From Terrimesophilobacter sp044464485 (GTDB lineage: Bacteria; Actinomycetota; Actinomycetes; Actinomycetales; Microbacteriaceae), in contig JBIQLG010000006.1 in the NCBI GenBank assembly GCA_044464485.1, positions 124,001-188,000 on the forward strand: DNA of 64,000 nucleotides, given 5' to 3'. Position numbers and translations under genes: made by a program. The notes beneath the pieces are model-generated. The model ran no database searches. It saw only the letters and a list, made by a program, of their open reading frames with translations, and was not told the origin of the DNA. Every line of letters begins with the position of its first letter. Position 1 is the first letter of the stretch. Positions 60,178 through 64,000 of the stretch are shown here, piece after piece.

Positions 60178-60660
60178 ATGGCTGAACGACTTGAACTCCG
60201 CGACGTTGACTGGCATCGAGTATCCAACAGACTCATCATCGCCGAATACGTCAATGCGGTCCTGAGCGCGATTATCGTGGCGATTCCCGTCATCGTCTTT
60301 TCGAACTTCGTGTGGAGTTTCGCGATCTGGGTGCTCGTGCCGATCGGAATCATCATGGTGATCGCGGCGATCCTCATCCCTCGCCGGGTCAGATCGATCG
60401 GCTACCAGTTGCGCGCTGACGACCTGCTGTTTCGCCGAGGGATCCTTCTGCAGCGGTTTGTCGCGGTGCCCTATGGGCGCATGCAGCTCGTGGACATCAA
60501 CCGAGGCCCACTCTCCCGGATGCTCGGGCTCAGCGAATTGAAGTTCGTCACCGCAGCGGCCACAACCGGTGTGACGATTCCGGGCCTTCGCGAAGCGGAT
60601 GCCGATGAGCTGCGCGACAAACTCGTCGCGCTCGCCGAATCCCGCCGGGCGGGCCTGTGA
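60178..60660 (+). CDS. YdbS-like PH-domain membrane protein
   Basis: 160 residues. Two membrane helices (VNAVLSAIIVAIPVIVF and WSFAIWVLVPIGIIMVIAAI) precede a bacterial PH domain (bPH_2): YQLRADDLLFRRGILLQRFV, AVPYGRMQLVDINRGPLSRM and LSELKFVTAAATTGVTIPGL. Relatives are B. subtilis YdbS and YdbT, of unsettled function in the envelope. The larger partner gene follows with a GTGA overlap. Confidence 0.88.
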   Translation: MAERLELRDVDWHRVSNRLIIAEYVNAVLSAIIVAIPVIVFSNFVWSFAIWVLVPIGIIMVIAAILIPRRVRSIGYQLRADDLLFRRGILLQRFVAVPYGRMQLVDINRGPLSRMLGLSELKFVTAAATTGVTIPGLREADADELRDKLVALAESRRAGL

Positions 60661-62273
60661 CCGAGAGCCAGCTCCCTGAGGAGGGCGAAGCACGTCTCGA
60701 AGAGAGCCAGCACACCCCCATCACACCGCACGGCTACCTCGCCGACGGCGAATGGCATCGGATGCACCCGGCATCACCGCTTCTGAAGGGCGGCATCGCG
60801 CTCATAGCGATTCTCGGCGTCGTCATAGCGAACCTTCGCGAGCGCATCTTCGACATGTTCACACCGCGATTCATGCACGGTGACGAACAGGATCCGGTCG
60901 ACCTCATCGTCAAAAACGGCCTCATCGGCTGGGCTTTGCTCGCGGTCGCGGTGGGCCTCATTCTCTTGACGATCGGGTTTTACGTTTCCTGGCGCATGCA
61001 CATGTTCCGCATCACCAATGAGGTGGTGGAGGTGCGCAGCGGCATCGTGTTTCGCACGAACCGCAAGGCGCGGCTCGACCGCATTCAGGGCATCAACATT
61101 GTGCGGCCCTTCATTGCCCGACTGTTCGGCGCCGCGAAACTGGAGATCAATCAGGCGGGTCAGGATGCGAACATCGGGCTTTCCTACCTGGGGACGAATG
61201 CCGCAGACGACCTCCGCAAAGAGATCCTTCGCCTTGCGTCGGGAACGCACGCGACCAGCGCCCCTCGCGTGGATGCCGCCGAATCGTTCATCGAACGTCG
61301 CGTCAACGATTTCATCGCGCCGGAACTCGACCCGGATGCCGCCCCGCCCGAATCGATAGTCAAACTGAACATGGGTCGCCTGATCGGTTCGCTCGCGCTC
61401 AGCGACACGACGATCGGGCTTCTGGTTTTCGCCGGGGTGGGTGTGGGATTCGTGCTTGCCACGGGACAGTTCCTTGCACTCTTCATCGCCGTTCCTGCAG
61501 CGATCGGATTCGGCAGTTTCTATGTGCGCAAATTCACGAAGTCGCTTCGCTACAGCATCGCGGGCACGCCGGACGGCATCCGCGTGGGTTTCGGTTTGCT
61601 TTCCACGAGCAACGAGACGTTGCCGCCGGGCCGCATCCACTCGGTGGAGGTGAGCCAGCCGCTGCTGTGGCGCGGACCGGACTGGTGGGAGATCAAGGTG
61701 AATCGCGCGAGCCACTCCTCCACGAAAGGGGCGGGCGGCGAGCAGAACACGACCATTCTTCCCGTGGGCGACCGGGATGATGTGCGGCGGGTTCTCGCCC
61801 TCATGCTGCCAGAGCTGCAGGCTGCGGCAACCCGGTACAGCCCCGATTCGGTTCGCGTGCTGGACGACGGTCTCACCGCGAAGGGCACAGCGGATGACGG
61901 TTTCACGAACTCTCCGCCGAGAGCCTGGGTACTCCGCCCCTTCTCGTGGCGGCGCAACGGCTTTGCCATCACCTCTGGTTCTCTCGTGCTGCGCAGAGGA
62001 GCCATCTGGCGCCAGCTCGTGATTGTGCCGCAGCCTCGGCTGCAAAGCGTCTCGCTGCATCAGGGCCCGCTGCTGCGAACACTCCGACTCGCTTCGGTGC
62101 ACCTGCACACGGTTTCCGGGCCCATCAAGGCGGAACTCGGCGCGGTGGACCAGGATGCCGCGCTGGACTTTTTTGAAGGCGTGGCGAGCGTTGCGGTGTC
62201 TGCGGCGCAGGCGGACACCAGTCACCGCTGGGGCGCGAGCCGTGACGGCGCCGCGGGAGCGATGCCCGCGTGA
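60657..62273 (+). CDS. YdbT-like protein with several PH domains
   Basis: 538 residues. Helices around LLKGGIALIAILGVVIANL and GWALLAVAVGLILLTIGFYV precede a first bPH_2 domain (TNEVVEVRSGIVFRTNRKAR, LDRIQGINIVRP). A second helix pair (TTIGLLVFAGVGVGFVLATG) and PH domain (RYSIAGTPDGIRVGFGLLST) follow, then a third (NGFAITSGSLVLRRGAIWRQ, VPQPRLQSVSLHQGPLLR). The first 20 residues are encoded by a palindromic repeat. It works presumably with the smaller PH protein at the membrane. Confidence 0.88.
   Translation: MTESQLPEEGEARLEESQHTPITPHGYLADGEWHRMHPASPLLKGGIALIAILGVVIANLRERIFDMFTPRFMHGDEQDPVDLIVKNGLIGWALLAVAVGLILLTIGFYVSWRMHMFRITNEVVEVRSGIVFRTNRKARLDRIQGINIVRPFIARLFGAAKLEINQAGQDANIGLSYLGTNAADDLRKEILRLASGTHATSAPRVDAAESFIERRVNDFIAPELDPDAAPPESIVKLNMGRLIGSLALSDTTIGLLVFAGVGVGFVLATGQFLALFIAVPAAIGFGSFYVRKFTKSLRYSIAGTPDGIRVGFGLLSTSNETLPPGRIHSVEVSQPLLWRGPDWWEIKVNRASHSSTKGAGGEQNTTILPVGDRDDVRRVLALMLPELQAAATRYSPDSVRVLDDGLTAKGTADDGFTNSPPRAWVLRPFSWRRNGFAITSGSLVLRRGAIWRQLVIVPQPRLQSVSLHQGPLLRTLRLASVHLHTVSGPIKAELGAVDQDAALDFFEGVASVAVSAAQADTSHRWGASRDGAAGAMPA
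60671..60707 (+). repeat. 37-bp dispersed palindrome inside coding sequence
   Basis: GCTCCCTGAGGAGGGCGAAG at 60671 followed by CACGTCTCGAAGAGAGC matches the 37-bp element at 23487 and 23540 almost base for base. It encodes LPEEGEARLEES in the PH-domain protein. GAGAGCCAG occurs at 60663-60671 and again at 60702-60710, around the element. Confidence 0.85.
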
Positions 62274-62295
62274 GCTCGCAGCGAAGGTGGATTCC

Positions 62296-63000
62296 GTGAG
62301 CGCTCCTTCGGGCCGGCTCGGGGTGGGGATTGTGGGCGCAGGCAGAGTCGGGCCCGTTCTCGGTGCCGCGCTCGCGGGTGCCGGCCACGCTCTGGTGGGC
62401 ATCTCCGCGGTGTCGCAGGAAAGCAAAGACCGCGCGGATGCCATGTTGCCCGCCGTGCCGATCCTCGAGGTGCAGGATGTCGTGGAGCGCAGCGAACTCG
62501 TGATCCTCGCCGTGCCGGAGTCCGAGCTTGCCCCGCTCGTCGCCGGGCTCGCGACGGCGGGGATCTGGCAGGCGGGCCAGCTCGTGGTGCACACCGCGGC
62601 CGGGCTCGGGGTGGGCGTTCTCGCGCCGGCGACGGCATCCGGTGCCATTCCGCTGGCGCTGCATCCGGCACTCGCGTTCACCGGCACGAGCGTCGATCTG
62701 GTGCGCCTGCGTGAATCGTATTGCGCGGTGACGGCACCGTCCCCCGTGCTGCCGATCGGCCAGGCGCTCGCGGTGGAAATGGGCTGCGAACCCGTGATCA
62801 TCGCCGAGGAGGATCGCAGCGTCTACGGTGAAGCGATCGGCACCGCCACACAATTTTCAGCCGCCATCGTGGGCCAGGCGATCAGCCTGCTTGCGGGAAT
62901 CGGGGTCGAATCGCCCGGTGCCGTGCTGGCGTCGCTCGTGCGGTCGACGGTGGATAATGCACTTGCCAGCGCGACGCTGCCGACCGTCGACGACAGGTGA
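62296..63000 (+). CDS. DUF2520-domain NAD(P)-binding protein
   Basis: About 234 residues. LGVGIVGAGRVGPVLGAALA is the Rossmann loop, followed by ELVILAVPESELAPLVAGLA, VVHTAAGLGVGVLAPAT, ALHPALAFTGTS and the C-terminal helical DUF2520 part with EAIGTATQFSAAIVGQAISL. Unknown reaction; usually found next to panC and thought to be linked to pantothenate or folate metabolism. Here no panC follows. GTG at 62296 has GAAGGTGG upstream; GTG at 62287 is an alternative. Confidence 0.85.
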   Translation: MSAPSGRLGVGIVGAGRVGPVLGAALAGAGHALVGISAVSQESKDRADAMLPAVPILEVQDVVERSELVILAVPESELAPLVAGLATAGIWQAGQLVVHTAAGLGVGVLAPATASGAIPLALHPALAFTGTSVDLVRLRESYCAVTAPSPVLPIGQALAVEMGCEPVIIAEEDRSVYGEAIGTATQFSAAIVGQAISLLAGIGVESPGAVLASLVRSTVDNALASATLPTVDDR

Positions 63001-63277
63001 TGTCTTTTCCCGACGTTACCGCTGAACCGGGCACGGCGAGTCGAGCCGGATAGGCAAAATTCTCGCCTGATAAGAATTTGAACCAGAATTCGACTTAATT
63101 TCGCCGCGATTAGCCGACGGGGTCGTGAGAGCTCTCTCATTATGCGGGAAACCACTCACCCTCCGTCGCCTTCCCTTGGTAATTCTCTTATGTAGTCAAT
63201 CGCGATGGCGCATTGAGGCTTCATCGGGATTTCCATCGAAGAACATGTGACCCATGTTCAGGCGGAAGGTATAGCAG

Positions 63278-63592
63278 ATGATCAACGAAGTACGGCACTA
63301 CCACTTGCACCCGAACAAGTTTGAAGAAATGGTGAAGCGGTTTGAAACCGTCAATCTCCCCCTCTTCGAAAAGTACGGGATTGTGGTCGAGAGAATCTGG
63401 TCTCACATCGGGAATGATTCGCTGTTTTCGTTCATGATGACTTTCGCAGATGAAGAGTCGCGTTCTGCTTCCTGGGACGGTTACCACGCTGATGAAGTGT
63501 TCATTGCCGGGAAGGCCGCACAGGCGGAAATCATCGAGCACATCGACTGGTATGTGCTGAGCCCGATGAAGATCGGCAACGTTGATGCGTAG
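63278..63592 (+). CDS. NIPSNAP-family protein
   Basis: 104 residues with a ferredoxin-like alpha/beta fold of the NIPSNAP (dimeric alpha-beta barrel) family: NEVRHYHLHPNKFEEMVKRF, then NLPLFEKYGIVVERIWSHIG, LFSFMMTFADEESRSASWDG and YHADEVFIAGKAAQ. Bacterial members are uncharacterised and often sit in catabolic gene clusters. Its stop overlaps the start of the next gene, so it is probably cotranscribed with an amidohydrolase. The composition is lower in GC than the fol genes. Confidence 0.8.
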   Translation: MINEVRHYHLHPNKFEEMVKRFETVNLPLFEKYGIVVERIWSHIGNDSLFSFMMTFADEESRSASWDGYHADEVFIAGKAAQAEIIEHIDWYVLSPMKIGNVDA

Positions 63593-64000
63593 GGCCATCG
63601 CGGGGAAAATTCTCGGCGACGACGGCTCGCTCTTTCGAGGAGAGATCGTCATCGACGGCGAGACGATCGAAAGCGTCTCCCGCGATATTGGTGCAGCGGC
63701 GGTCGACAGTCGAGAAGATTTTGGCGACAGCATCATCCTTCCGGGAATGGTCGATGCACACGTTCACTGCCTCTCGTCCACGCACGAGGGCGTCGCTGCG
63801 GCCACCATGTCGGCAGCGGCCGGTGGAGTGACCACCATCGTCGAGATGCCCTTCGACGCGCCAGGTCCCATCAACACTGTTGATCGTTTGCTCAAGAAAA
63901 TGGATCTGGTACGGGCCGAGGCCTACGTGGATGTGGCCGTGCTGGGCACGGTCGTGCCGGAAGGCGGTTGGACGGAGATCGCCGGCATGGTCGATAACGG
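63585..64000 (+). CDS. Cyclic-amide amidohydrolase, allantoinase/dihydropyrimidinase-like (3' end outside window)
   Basis: First 138 codons of an amidohydrolase. The N-terminal beta-sandwich (GKILGDDGSLFRGEIVIDGE, SIILPGMVDAHVHCL) leads to DAHVH, the metal-binding HxH, and then TMSAAAGGVTTIVEMPFD, where allantoinases and dihydropyrimidinases share the GG.TT...MPF pattern. Substrate class: hydantoins, dihydropyrimidines or allantoin. ATG overlaps the NIPSNAP stop by 8 bp. The window ends inside the gene. Confidence 0.82.
   Translation, partial: MRRAIAGKILGDDGSLFRGEIVIDGETIESVSRDIGAAAVDSREDFGDSIILPGMVDAHVHCLSSTHEGVAAATMSAAAGGVTTIVEMPFDAPGPINTVDRLLKKMDLVRAEAYVDVAVLGTVVPEGGWTEIAGMVDN

Noticed and set aside
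60774..62801. 675-codon open frame on the minus strand
   Set aside because: Antisense to the PH-domain and DUF2520 genes, rich in Arg/Ser/Ala with no recognisable motif; GC-rich DNA yields such frames by chance.

Overview
High-GC DNA with dense, ATGA/GTGA-overlapping gene chains, DUF222-HNH, DUF3180 and DUF2520 proteins, paired YdbS/YdbT-type PH-domain proteins and the order tilS-hpt / ftsH-folE-folP-folB-folK. This points to an actinobacterium, most likely Microbacteriaceae (inference from families and gene order; no 16S rRNA is present). Most of the window is chromosomal core, interrupted by one large accessory block.

Left core (1-27.6 kb). A DEAD-box RNA helicase (its start lies outside the window) is followed by a tryptophan-degradation operon: kynA, an amidohydrolase, kynU and a PaaX-type regulator. 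Next come an EamA exporter, an acyl-CoA oxidase, a GIY-YIG protein and a minus-strand sugar ABC operon (binding lipoprotein, single-domain ATPase, permease) under a ROK repressor with a twin palindrome as likely operator. Then follow an S9 peptidase, recQ, proline iminopeptidase, a 14-TM efflux pump divergent from its MarR regulator (three operator copies every 20 bp), a zinc metallopeptidase, a truncated LtrA gene, thioredoxin, an HhH-GPD protein, a lipoprotein and a rhodanese. The stretch ends in a phage-like scar (Ltp-repeat membrane protein, integrase remnant) beside a tRNA-Phe/Asp/Glu cluster.

Central block (27.8-55.3 kb). M23 peptidase, ppa, tilS and hpt keep an actinobacterial core order, but hpt and ftsH, normally neighbours, are about 23.6 kb apart. 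Between them sit a TetR/oxidoreductase pair, a NERD protein, a Phd/RelE toxin-antitoxin pair, a GIY-YIG protein, and an unusual four-gene overlapping cassette: a small protein, a sigma-factor-like protein, a protein with a PemK/MazF-like N-terminus and a DUF3696-type AAA ATPase. A complete type I restriction-modification operon (hsdM-hsdS-TIGR02391-hsdR), DUF2130 and DUF2188 genes, a giant RecB-like nuclease/helicase, an HNH protein and relics of DUF6994 and HigBA genes follow. hsdM, the DUF2130 gene and the DUF2188 gene share one promoter-like layout, TTKACA-N17-GATTGA, which might be read by the sigma-like protein (hypothesis). The block has the composition of a defence island.

Right core (55.3-64 kb). 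ftsH leads the folate genes folE, folP, folB and folK, then DUF3180, two PH-domain membrane proteins (one carrying a dispersed palindromic repeat inside its coding sequence) and a DUF2520 oxidoreductase. Instead of the usual panC, a NIPSNAP protein and the start of a cyclic-amide hydrolase follow, cut by the window edge.

Two families of dispersed palindromic repeats recur between genes, and two unrelated palindromes lie in frame inside tilS.
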